From NCBI GenBank assembly GCA_905233625.1, contig CAJOFJ010000007.1, forward strand, positions 1-64,000: DNA of 64,000 nt, written 5' to 3'. The position numbers were made by a program, and so were the translations under genes. Each line of letters opens with the position of its first letter. Position 1 is the stretch's first letter. Below, one piece after another: positions 1 to 7,284 of the stretch. The notes under the pieces are model-generated. The model was not told the DNA's origin, ran no database searches, and was given only the letters and a program-made list of their open reading frames with translations. The DNA is from an uncultured Bacteroidales bacterium. Its GTDB lineage: Bacteria > Bacteroidota > Bacteroidia > Bacteroidales > WCHB1-69.

Positions 1-843
1 CAGTATCTGTACTACCTGCCTTGGGGTGAGGACTACCTCAACCAGCGCCGTAATGGATACTCTGGCGCTCGTCACACCTTCTCCGCCAAAGAGAAAGATG
101 TTGAAACTGGTCTATCATACTTTGGTTCACGCTATTACAGCTCAGATCTAAGCATCTGGCTGAGCGTGGATCCGATGAGTGACAAATATCCCTCGTTGAG
201 CCCGTATGTTTATTGTGCAAATAACCCTATAAAACTGGTGGATCCGAATGGGGAAGAGGTGTGGATTCCAGAAATAGATAAAAAAGGAAATGTTACTTAC
301 ACAGCAGAAAAAGGGGATAGTTTTCAAACATTTATAAATCAGTTTGAATGTAGTAAAGAAAATGGCGAGAAGATTTTTTCAAAATCAAAGTTGAGTACCA
401 AAGATTTTATAAAGGAAGGATCAAAAATCACAGGGGAAGATGTTAAAGAATATACGGGTAATGATGTTTTAAAGGGGAAATGGTATAATATGACACAAAA
501 TCAACAAGCATCACAAATAAAATTTGCTTTAATGTATGGAGAAAAGCATAATTTAACAGTAGAAGATCAGTATGCTATTAATTTAAATGATTTTATTAGT
601 GGTTTTTCAACGCCATATGATGGCTTAGTTCTTAATAATGTAAAAATCCCTGAAAATGGTAGCATGATAAATGTCAATATGAGAGTTTGGCCAAAGGGAG
701 GCCTAACAGACAATAAAGGCAGAATACCAATATACTATGGGGGGTATTCTGGCGGCGAAGGTGGTCGATCCTTATATTTTTATAGTGCAAAAAATCCTAA
801 TGCAAGAAATTTTCTTCCTGCAATTTTGATAACTCAATATTAA
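1..843 (+). CDS. RHS repeat protein, C-terminal part with toxin tip 1 (5' end outside window)
   Basis: The frame is open from base 1, so this is the 3' end of a larger gene. The first about 85 residues are the RHS-associated core: an ETGLSYFGSRYYSS segment, then DPMSDKYPS, then YCANNPIKLVDPNGEE, which is the usual boundary between the conserved shell and the variable tip. The roughly 195 residues after the boundary are the tip. They are AT-rich and match no toxin family I recognise. In RHS systems the core releases the tip by autoproteolysis and the tip poisons competitors. Six bases separate it from the next gene, its likely immunity gene. This is the only copy in the window whose conserved shell continues upstream without a break, so it is probably the expressed one. 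Confidence 0.85.
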   Translation, partial: QYLYYLPWGEDYLNQRRNGYSGARHTFSAKEKDVETGLSYFGSRYYSSDLSIWLSVDPMSDKYPSLSPYVYCANNPIKLVDPNGEEVWIPEIDKKGNVTYTAEKGDSFQTFINQFECSKENGEKIFSKSKLSTKDFIKEGSKITGEDVKEYTGNDVLKGKWYNMTQNQQASQIKFALMYGEKHNLTVEDQYAINLNDFISGFSTPYDGLVLNNVKIPENGSMINVNMRVWPKGGLTDNKGRIPIYYGGYSGGEGGRSLYFYSAKNPNARNFLPAILITQY

Positions 844-849
844 CCAGAG

Positions 850-1503
850 ATGAAAATGCGATATCAAATAATTTTAATTTTTTTTATCCCAATTTTTTTG
901 ATGGCACAATCAGATGAAATGGATACAATAAAAATATCAGAAGTAAAGTCAAATTATCCTATTATTGCAAAAACAATAGATTTACAATATGTTCCTAACA
1001 TACATAAGTGGCATTATTATTATAATCTTAAAGGCCAGCATTATCCGTCCCTTCCTTCATTAGGTTCTGCTGTGTTCTATTATTTTTATGTAAATCAAAT
1101 AGTTGCTGATAAATACAAACTGTCATACTTCGAGACTCGCGATGAAATTAGAATGGAATATATTGTGTTATCAAAAAATAAAAAATTCTGGATGAGAACA
1201 AAAGGGTTGTTATTGACAAATACCACCTCCTTGGAAGAAGTAATAAAATATTTTGAATGTGATAGTACAGATGTTGAACAACGGTATGGCCCTTTAATGA
1301 TAGGTAACAAATTTAAGACCATTTGTCATTATGTTTTATGTTTTAGTACAGGTGAACCACTTAAAACAAAAATAACATTGACATTTAACAAAAGAAAACG
1401 ACTAGAAATAATACAGATAACTTATTATCATCCTCATAATATGATTGAATCATCATACAATGAAAAAAATAGGATTAATCAAAATAATACTCCCAAAAAC
1501 TAG
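850..1503 (+). CDS. Putative exported immunity protein for RHS tip 1
   Basis: A 217-residue protein of unknown family that directly follows toxin tip 1. It opens with a hydrophobic segment (residues 4-18) followed by an Ala-Gln that looks like a signal peptidase I site, so it should be periplasmic or secreted. The rest is soluble, rich in Tyr, Lys and Ile. Low GC like the tip, and placed where immunity genes sit in RHS loci; that position is the only basis for the immunity role. Export of the immunity factor implies that the toxin acts outside the cytoplasm. Confidence 0.65.
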   Translation: MKMRYQIILIFFIPIFLMAQSDEMDTIKISEVKSNYPIIAKTIDLQYVPNIHKWHYYYNLKGQHYPSLPSLGSAVFYYFYVNQIVADKYKLSYFETRDEIRMEYIVLSKNKKFWMRTKGLLLTNTTSLEEVIKYFECDSTDVEQRYGPLMIGNKFKTICHYVLCFSTGEPLKTKITLTFNKRKRLEIIQITYYHPHNMIESSYNEKNRINQNNTPKN

Positions 1504-1512
1504 AGTAGCAGA

Positions 1513-1883
1513 TTGAACAAAAATAAATCTTTCCAGCAAAACCAAACATATACGGTGACCGCCATAGAGGATGCTTCCGGCTGGCAAGAGTTTTTTTATG
1601 GCAAAATGGGCGAGGTTGCGAAAAATACACATACCTTTGCACTGCCGTACGAGACCCAAACCTACCCCTTCGCCATGGAGTTTGAATATGACAGTCAGAG
1701 AAATTGCGCAAGCCCAATGAAAAGAACACACAACTTCTTTTCTGCGGCACACTCTGCTATGCCCCTTCCAACTGTTAACTACACACCTTCTCCGCCAAAG
1801 AAAAGGACTCGGAGACAGGCCTAAGCTACTTCGGCTCAAGATATTACTCCTCCGACCTGAGCATCTGGCTGAGCGTCGACCCG
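1513..1883 (+). pseudogene. RHS shell remnant leading into orphan cassette 2
   Basis: Frame 1 encodes an RHS shell fragment (TYTVTAIEDASG, then EFFYGKMGEV, FALPYETQTY, and MEFEYDS). The stretch that should connect it to the core is missing and is replaced by about 95 nt of a module also found at 3206-3305. The core (HTFSAKEKD to LSVDPMSDKYPS) then resumes in frame 3, with a TAA at 1776-1778 just before it. The remnant therefore cannot give one continuous protein. It acts as a homology tract from which tip 2 could be recombined onto the expressed RHS gene upstream. Confidence 0.75.
1683..1782 (+). repeat. RHS junction module, copy 1
   Basis: By eye these 100 nt are identical to 3206-3305 and diverged from 6096-6210. 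Each copy joins an RHS shell segment ending in E-Y-D-S to the core segment beginning H-T-F-S-A-K-E-K-D, in place of the normal intervening shell sequence (compare 1-90). The right end runs into CAACTGT/TAACTAC heptamer words. Confidence 0.75.
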
Positions 1884-2564
1884 ATGAGTGACAAATATCC
1901 TTCGCTTTCGTCTTATACGTATTGTGCGAATAATCCTATCAAGTTGGTGGATCCGAATGGGGAGGAATGGTATATTAATGAAGGGGGTTATATAAAATGT
2001 GGTAATAATAGTGATGACCATAATGTATATTTTGTCTATGGAAAGTCTAAAAATGATTTTGGAGAATACCAGACTAATTCTAAAGGTAAAAAAATAGCTG
2101 TAGATATAGGAAGAGATATGGATCATGGTGTCTCAGAATATTCAGGAAATTTTGAGGACATTCATGATGAAAATAAAACAAAACCCTATAAAGCACAATT
2201 TTTTGATATTTCAGATTTGAAAACAGCTCGAGAATTATATAGGAATATTTCAAAATACACAGACAATGAATGGAGTTTTTGGGGTGATGATAAAGGTTTT
2301 CATTTATCAACTTCTCATATCTCTTGGACCGACGTATATGGAGGGAAAGAAGCTAAACGATCGGGTGTAAATGGCACACTTTCTTTCTTTTTTCACTCTC
2401 ATCCTAGAAATGAAATGCTAGGTATGTATTCCGATGATTTAGACAGATCTATGCGAACGACATGTCTTGAGAAAAGTCCAAATGCAGTTATTGGTTTAAT
2501 GTATAGAGGTATTCTTTATGATTTTGATACTTTTAAAATTGATTGGGATGGATTCAGAAAATAA
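1884..2564 (+). CDS. Orphan RHS tip 2 with JAB/JAMM-like motif
   Basis: The first ATG is at 1884, but core sequence is encoded in the same frame from 1779 with no start codon, as expected of an orphan (silent) RHS tip. After the YCANNPIKLVDPNGEE boundary come about 205 variable residues. Near the C-terminus lies FFFHSHP, and ten residues after the second His come S-D-D-L-D. This resembles the metal-binding H-x-H...S-x-x-D signature of JAB/JAMM metallopeptidases, a fold known among polymorphic toxin tips, although the His-Ser spacing is a little longer than usual. A peptidase role is inferred. The stop is one base before the next gene's start at 2566. Confidence 0.7.
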   Translation: MSDKYPSLSSYTYCANNPIKLVDPNGEEWYINEGGYIKCGNNSDDHNVYFVYGKSKNDFGEYQTNSKGKKIAVDIGRDMDHGVSEYSGNFEDIHDENKTKPYKAQFFDISDLKTARELYRNISKYTDNEWSFWGDDKGFHLSTSHISWTDVYGGKEAKRSGVNGTLSFFFHSHPRNEMLGMYSDDLDRSMRTTCLEKSPNAVIGLMYRGILYDFDTFKIDWDGFRK

Positions 2565-2565
2565 A

Positions 2566-3189
2566 ATGTTCCCCAAAAAAACTTTTTTGTTTGTTTTTTT
2601 CGTAGCAATTATTTTCATGTTGTCGTCTTGCGACATTTTATCTTATTCTGAATCAAAACAGGATTTTTTAAATTTGACAGGAACTTATACTGTTATTCCC
2701 AATGATTCTATAGTGACAATTCCTCAGTTAAGGATTCTAGACACAGCGTTGTATAAATCGTTTGACGAGGTTTTATATCTCACCTCAGTATATCTAACAC
2801 ATGCCAAGAATGGTGAAAAAACGTGGTATGAAGTAAAACTCAAAACAAATCAGGATACTATAATTATTGATATTTATGCTCATCAATACCGTGTTGAAGA
2901 TAGAGTTAGAGAAGGAAAATACACTGGAGTTTTTCAGTACAAAGAAAATAAGTTTTTAATAAAAACTGATTCTATCGCTGGATGCAGATTGATAAGTTAT
3001 GCAGATGATTCTTTGACTTTTAATTCCGCATACCGTGGAACTGTCGTGTATAATATTTTAGATAGAAATTACAACTATCCTGAATTTATTTTTGCCAAAT
3101 ATGCTTATCATAATGGAAAAACAGAGACAATACGCATAGAAATCAATAATTATATATATAGTAATGGGTGTTTCTATAAAAAGAAATAG
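2566..3189 (+). CDS. Putative lipoprotein immunity protein for RHS tip 2
   Basis: I chose the ATG at 2566 because it directly precedes a lysine pair, a hydrophobic stretch and the lipobox MLSSC, which would lipidate Cys-22 and anchor the 207-residue protein in the envelope. An upstream in-frame ATG (2548) would add six polar residues that do not fit a signal peptide. No family recognised; the mature part is polar and rich in Tyr and Asp. It follows tip 2 by one base and shares its low GC. Immunity function is inferred from position. Confidence 0.65.
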   Translation: MFPKKTFLFVFFVAIIFMLSSCDILSYSESKQDFLNLTGTYTVIPNDSIVTIPQLRILDTALYKSFDEVLYLTSVYLTHAKNGEKTWYEVKLKTNQDTIIIDIYAHQYRVEDRVREGKYTGVFQYKENKFLIKTDSIAGCRLISYADDSLTFNSAYRGTVVYNILDRNYNYPEFIFAKYAYHNGKTETIRIEINNYIYSNGCFYKKK

Positions 3190-3411
3190 TTTTCGCCATG
3201 AAATATGAATATGACAGTCAGAGAAATTGCGCAAGCCCAATGAAAAGAACACACAACTTCTTTTCTGCGGCACACTCTGCTATGCCCCTTCCAACTGTTA
3301 ACTACTATTAACTGTACTCACACCTTCTCCGCCAAGGAAAAAGACACTGAAACGGGATATTCTTATTTCGGTTCAAGGTATTACAGCAGTGACCTAAGCG
3401 TCTGGCTGAGC
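3190..3411 (+). pseudogene. RHS shell remnant leading into orphan cassette 3
   Basis: Only about 30 nt of left shell remain (TTTTCGCC then M-K-Y-E-Y-D-S), followed by the shared module and a TAA in the array of 7-nt words. The core resumes in frame 1 at about 3331 (HTFSAKEKDTETGYSYFGSR). It is the shortest left arm of the three remnants, so the cassettes were not made by one simple duplication. Confidence 0.7.
3206..3305 (+). repeat. RHS junction module, copy 2
   Basis: Identical by eye to 1683-1782 over 100 nt. After the shared block the sequence continues with TATTAACTGTACTCAC before the core resumes; copy 1 lacks these extra words. Confidence 0.75.
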
Positions 3412-4086
3412 GTGGACCCGATGAGTGACAAATATCCTTCATTGAGCCCGTATGTTTATTGTGCAAATAACCCTATAAAACTGGTGGATCCGAATGGGGA
3501 AGAAGTAAACCCTATTTTCAGTACATCTGGTGAATTGTTAGGTACAGAAAGCAAAGGATGGAAAGGAACGGCTATAGTGATGGAAAAAAGAGATTTTAAA
3601 AATGGAATGAAACATGAGGATGCAATGAAAAAAGGGACTGAATTAGATAAATATGGGAAAGGCATTAATATTTCAGATTCTGACTGGGAAAAAGTTAAAG
3701 CAAATGGTGGAGAAAGGATGTCGCCAACAGTGGAAAATCATAGCAACGAAGATGTTTACTTTAAACCAGAAACCGATATCGGAGACTGGAATAATAATGA
3801 TGCATATAAAATAGAAGCCGGAAAAGATTTGTATATGCCAGTTGATGGTGTCGCCACTTCAAAATATAATGATAATGTAGGTAAGATACCTACGGGTGCC
3901 ACTGTTAAAATCACAAAGGAAGGAGGTCTCAATATAGATTTCCATGGATTTTGTGGGTTAATCAGATTACATCCAGATTATGGATGGGTTAATAAAAAAT
4001 GGCAAAGAAAACAACAAAAAGCCGGAGACCGTTCTTGGGATAAATTGTTTGAAATGGCAGATCAAATAGGAAGGAGGCCTTATTGA
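3412..4086 (+). CDS. Orphan RHS tip 3
   Basis: Starts at the ATG inside the core (MDPMSDKYPS); core sequence upstream in the same frame has no start codon. After DPNGEE the tip has about 195 residues, polar and Lys/Gly-rich, with a segment DLYMPVDGVA and a later FHGFCGLIRLHP. No toxin family recognised. The 62 nt at 3442-3503 are identical to 196-257 in the expressed RHS gene, while the tips after them are unrelated. That is the pattern left by tip swapping through the conserved core. The TGA stop overlaps the next gene's ATG by one base. Confidence 0.7.
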   Translation: MDPMSDKYPSLSPYVYCANNPIKLVDPNGEEVNPIFSTSGELLGTESKGWKGTAIVMEKRDFKNGMKHEDAMKKGTELDKYGKGINISDSDWEKVKANGGERMSPTVENHSNEDVYFKPETDIGDWNNNDAYKIEAGKDLYMPVDGVATSKYNDNVGKIPTGATVKITKEGGLNIDFHGFCGLIRLHPDYGWVNKKWQRKQQKAGDRSWDKLFEMADQIGRRPY

Positions 4087-4415
4087 TGAATAAGTGCACC
4101 ATCAAAAAAAGAGCGAAACTGTTCTTTTCAAGACTTGCTATAGTTTATAGTCTCGTTTCTATTATTTTTTATATTGCACTAATTGTCACTAAAATATCTA
4201 ATAAAGAAATTCTTGTTCCAGAAGTATTTAAGATAATACCACTCTATTTATTATTTGTTTGTTTTTTTTTAAGCCTAATTTATTGCGTTATTATACTTAT
4301 AAATAAAGAATTTTACATACCTAAACTGTTGTTTATTTTATGTGTAAATGATTTGTTATTATTGTTGGTCTGGCTTTGGGATCCTTTTTCATTGTTATCT
4401 TTTTTCCTTGGATGA
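4086..4415 (+). CDS. Putative integral membrane immunity protein for RHS tip 3
   Basis: A 109-residue protein with three long hydrophobic segments (about residues 16-36, 48-71 and 80-108) and a positively charged N-terminus. I chose the ATG at 4086, which overlaps the tip stop as TGATG. No family recognised. Multi-pass inner-membrane immunity proteins are known for toxins that act in or through the cytoplasmic membrane. Here the assignment rests only on the overlap with tip 3. Confidence 0.65.
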   Translation: MNKCTIKKRAKLFFSRLAIVYSLVSIIFYIALIVTKISNKEILVPEVFKIIPLYLLFVCFFLSLIYCVIILINKEFYIPKLLFILCVNDLLLLLVWLWDPFSLLSFFLG

Positions 4416-4478
4416 ATGTTTTGAGGAATAGATAGCACTAAACAATTTACTAGCCGACGATAGTGTGCAAAATTTCAT

Positions 4479-4487
4479 TATCTTTGC
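4479..4487 (+). promoter_or_regulatory. Bacteroidota -7 element, TATCTTTGC
   Basis: Matches TAnnTTTG about 30 nt upstream of the AlbA-domain gene. No such element is visible directly in front of orphan cassettes 2 and 3. Confidence 0.6.
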
Positions 4488-4516
4488 ATTATTTGGGGAA
4501 ATAAAAAAGATTATCT

Positions 4517-5986
4517 ATGAGGACACTGACAATTAAGGAAGTTGAGCGAATAGTACACGATGACGAAAACCGCGAGATGGAGGCGAAGAAGACGACAGGC
4601 GAGCTGGTCTCCGGTATGCAGTCGGGCTGTGCGTTCCTGAACACGGATGGCGGGTGGCTGTTCTTCGGTGTTCACCCGACAACCTTGGCTATTCTTGGAC
4701 AAGACGTGGCTGACCGCACTCGGCAGGAAATTGCCTGGGAATTGCGGAAGTTCGCACCAGCCATCGATCTGGCAGCACAATACATTCCAGTGCCGGGCAG
4801 AGAGGGGAAGATGGTGATTGCCATCTATTTCCCTGCGCCCATCTACGACCGCACGCCTTACACCTATGACGGCAAACCATACTTCAGGGTGGAGAACACC
4901 ACCATGCCTATGCCTCGCGAGATGTTTGACGAACGCATCCGACTGAGCAACCCCAAGAAGTTCAGTTGGGAACTGACGGCTTGTGAGGGGGCTACGTTGC
5001 GCGACATCGACAATAAGACACTGGTTTCAGCCATCAACAAAGGCATCAACAAGGGCAGGATTCCAGCCAGTGCTGCCTCGGCACGCTCGACCGTGGAGCG
5101 GCTGCGTCCGTTTAACGTGCTAACAGGCAAAGACGGGGTGACCAACGGTGCCGTGGCACTGTTCGGCAAGGAGCCTGTGCGCTTCTTTTCGCATTGCAAA
5201 ATCAAGCTGGCGAGGTTTGAGGGAAAGAACATGGACAAGTTCAGAGACCAGCTGGTGGTGGAGGCGAACCTGTTTCAGCAATTGGAAGCCATCGTGGATT
5301 TCTGTCGCAAGCACATGTTCCTCTCGGGCGATCAGGATGATTTTGACAGCAAAAACGAACTGACGGTGCCGCTGAAGGTGGTGCGCGAGGCTGCCCTGAA
5401 CCTGCTGGCGCACCGTACGTGGTGGGGCGAGGCGAGGGTGCCCAGCGTGAATATCTTTGACGATAGGGTGGAGTTTATGAATCCAGGGGCATTTCCTCCT
5501 GGTACTGAACCCAAGGATTTCCTGAAACGTCCGCACTCGGAGCCCGTGAACGAAAAGATTGCCACTGCGCTGTTCAAAGGTGGCGAGATGGAGGGTTGGG
5601 GCCGTGGTATCCCGGATATCTACGATCTTTGCAAGGAGGCTGGAATGCCCGAACCGGAGTTTGATTTTGTGCCTAATTTTGTATGTTTGACCATTAGGTT
5701 CAAGAGCCCGCTGATGCCGTATATGAGTGGGGGTGTAAATGGGTATGTAAACGGGGACGTAAATGGGTATGTAAATGATGCGCTGAAATCGCTTACCCTG
5801 AGCCAGCGAAAGGTGTACGACATTGTGCATAATAATCCTGGCGTGAATACAAAGCAAATTGCAGACATGCTGGATAAGTCGCCCAGAACAATCGAGAAAC
5901 ACCTGACAGCATTGAGAATGAAGGTGTTGATTGAGCACAAGGATTCTGACAAGACTGGAGGGTATTATCCGTTAGTCACCAAGTAA
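4517..5986 (+). CDS. AlbA_2 (Schlafen-like) domain / HATPase / winged-helix protein
   Basis: A 489-residue putative regulator. Residues about 15-140 fit the Schlafen AlbA_2 domain (NREMEAKKT, FLNTDGGWLFFGV, PYFRVENTTMPM). Residues about 290-400 resemble HATPase_c_4 (VVREAALNLLAHRTWWGEA, then GWGRGIPDIYDLCKEAG). Then comes a low-complexity linker built from VNGYVNG units (about 408-425), encoded by 12-nt repeats. The C-terminus is a winged helix-turn-helix (VNTKQIADMLDKSPRTIEKHL). Such proteins are often annotated as RecG-related or transcriptional regulators; their substrates are mostly unknown. Its base composition is clearly more GC-rich than the flanking tips, so it was probably inserted separately into the array. 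Confidence 0.8.
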   Translation: MRTLTIKEVERIVHDDENREMEAKKTTGELVSGMQSGCAFLNTDGGWLFFGVHPTTLAILGQDVADRTRQEIAWELRKFAPAIDLAAQYIPVPGREGKMVIAIYFPAPIYDRTPYTYDGKPYFRVENTTMPMPREMFDERIRLSNPKKFSWELTACEGATLRDIDNKTLVSAINKGINKGRIPASAASARSTVERLRPFNVLTGKDGVTNGAVALFGKEPVRFFSHCKIKLARFEGKNMDKFRDQLVVEANLFQQLEAIVDFCRKHMFLSGDQDDFDSKNELTVPLKVVREAALNLLAHRTWWGEARVPSVNIFDDRVEFMNPGAFPPGTEPKDFLKRPHSEPVNEKIATALFKGGEMEGWGRGIPDIYDLCKEAGMPEPEFDFVPNFVCLTIRFKSPLMPYMSGGVNGYVNGDVNGYVNDALKSLTLSQRKVYDIVHNNPGVNTKQIADMLDKSPRTIEKHLTALRMKVLIEHKDSDKTGGYYPLVTK

Positions 5987-5999
5987 TCAACAAACCGTG

Positions 6000-6269
6000 T
6001 CATTTTTATGGCAACCTGGGCGAGGTTACGAAAAATAACCGTATCTTTGCGCTGCCGTACGAGACAAAACCTATACTTTCGCTATGGAATACAAGTATGA
6101 CAGTCGGAAAATTTGCGCAAGCCAAATGAAAAGAGAACAAATTTTCTTTTCCGTGTCGCACTTTGCCATCCCCCTTCCAACTGTCACCTGTCAATTGTCA
6201 ACTGTTAACTGTACTCACACCTTTTCCGCCAAAGAGAAAGACACTGAAACTGGACTATCTTGTAAATAA
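6000..6269 (+). pseudogene. Degenerate RHS fragment without tip
   Basis: Frame 3 encodes FYGNLGEV...FALPYET, then loses one base in the GAGACAAAACC run compared with the copy at 1660, which shifts the frame. From 6084 another frame reads M-E-Y-K-Y-D-S through the junction module into HTFSAKEKDTETGLS and stops at TAA 6267-6269, in the middle of the core. There is no tip and no immunity gene after it. It marks the right end of the RHS array. Confidence 0.75.
6096..6210 (+). repeat. RHS junction module, diverged copy 3
   Basis: Recognisably related to 1683-1782 (TATGACAGTC, TTGCGCAAGCC, CCCCTTCCAACTGT) but with many substitutions. Its right part is a clean heptamer array with words CAACTGT, CACCTGT, CAATTGT, CAACTGT and TAACTGT. 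This copy reads through in one frame from shell to core. Confidence 0.65.
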
Positions 6270-6447
6270 TAATCGAAAAATATACCATGTGGGGCTGTTT
6301 TATGCGTTATAGGAACAACTCGTAAGAGTGATGTAAAACGTATGAGAAGTGAAAAACATTCAGTGACAATTGTTGTATAACCAAATTTATATATTTTTGC
6401 TGTAATATTGAAGTGGTGTACTTTTCGAATACAATCTGGTATACTTT

Positions 6448-7242
6448 TCAATTATTATATACAGATGTCAATTCCCTTTTGACAATCTTGGTCATAAGGG
6501 AGTTTTTTATACCTTCGGGAATGATGGCGGAGAAGAAATAGCTCAACGGATTGATGACGATATGTTTCTTGCCGCGTAAGGTCTGGCGGATGCACTTCTC
6601 AGCGATTGCTTCAGTGGTTTTCAGCGTAAAGCGACCCAGAAATCCTTGCTTTTCAATCCGGGCGCTCACTTCGGGATTGGTAGCCATGGCACCGGGTGAG
6701 GCATAGCTGAAACTGACAGGGCTGCCTTTGAATTCCTCTCTCATTCCGTAAGTGAAATGCTTCAGAAAGGCTTTGCTGGCGGGATAAACGGTCTTGTATC
6801 CCGTAGCGGTGAAGGCTGCCATGCTGCCAATATTGAGCACGTAGCTCTTTGTCTGCCTCAGAAGATTGGGCATCAGCTCATGGGTTAGCAGCGAGGTGGC
6901 ACGGACATTCAGCTGGATAATGCGATCGAGGTAGTCGGTATCAGCATCGGTGAAGGCCTTGCTGCCTCCCATGCCCGCATTGTTGACGAGCATGAACACT
7001 TCATAGTCCTGATTGATTTTCTCTGCCAAGGCCAATAATTCGTCCTTTTGACAGAGATTGGCGATAAAGGCTACGGAATGGGTGTGATAATACTGGTTGA
7101 TTTCAGAACATGCCGTCTCCACGTTGCTGTTGGTTCCAATCATGATGGAGCTGATGCCTCGCTGTGCCAAAGCTATTGCCAGTTCCTTGCCCAATCCTCG
7201 GCTGGCGCCGGTGACCACTGCATACTGCCTGTTCATAATCAA
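6448..7242 (-). CDS. SDR family oxidoreductase
   Basis: A classical short-chain dehydrogenase/reductase of 264 residues (an ATG two codons in is equally possible). Seen in order: cofactor motif TGASRGLG (about residues 11-18), NNAG (about 87-90), the catalytic Ser after NIGSMAAF, and Y-x-x-x-K in YPASK (about 154-158). It should carry out NAD(P)-dependent reduction or oxidation of a small alcohol or ketone; the substrate cannot be read. The C-terminal 60 residues are hydrophobic, as in membrane-associated SDRs. It is last in a three-gene minus-strand run after galE and the GNAT-like gene, 39 nt behind the latter. Confidence 0.85.
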   Translation of the reverse strand: MIMNRQYAVVTGASRGLGKELAIALAQRGISSIMIGTNSNVETACSEINQYYHTHSVAFIANLCQKDELLALAEKINQDYEVFMLVNNAGMGGSKAFTDADTDYLDRIIQLNVRATSLLTHELMPNLLRQTKSYVLNIGSMAAFTATGYKTVYPASKAFLKHFTYGMREEFKGSPVSFSYASPGAMATNPEVSARIEKQGFLGRFTLKTTEAIAEKCIRQTLRGKKHIVINPLSYFFSAIIPEGIKNSLMTKIVKRELTSVYNN

Positions 7243-7245
7243 TTA

Positions 7246-7284
7246 TCTATTAACTTTCAGTTTTCAGTTTTCAACTTTCAACTA
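7246..7284 (-). repeat. Heptamer-word island between GNAT-like and SDR genes
   Basis: Minus-strand words TTGAAAG, TTGAAAA, CTGAAAA, CTGAAAG in a 7-nt register. The TAG stop of the GNAT-like gene (7282-7284) lies at its edge. Confidence 0.7.

Noticed and set aside
1..6270. Insertion sequence or integrase behind the RHS shuffling
   Set aside because: No transposase or integrase frame and no terminal inverted repeats were found; homologous recombination through the core is enough to explain it.
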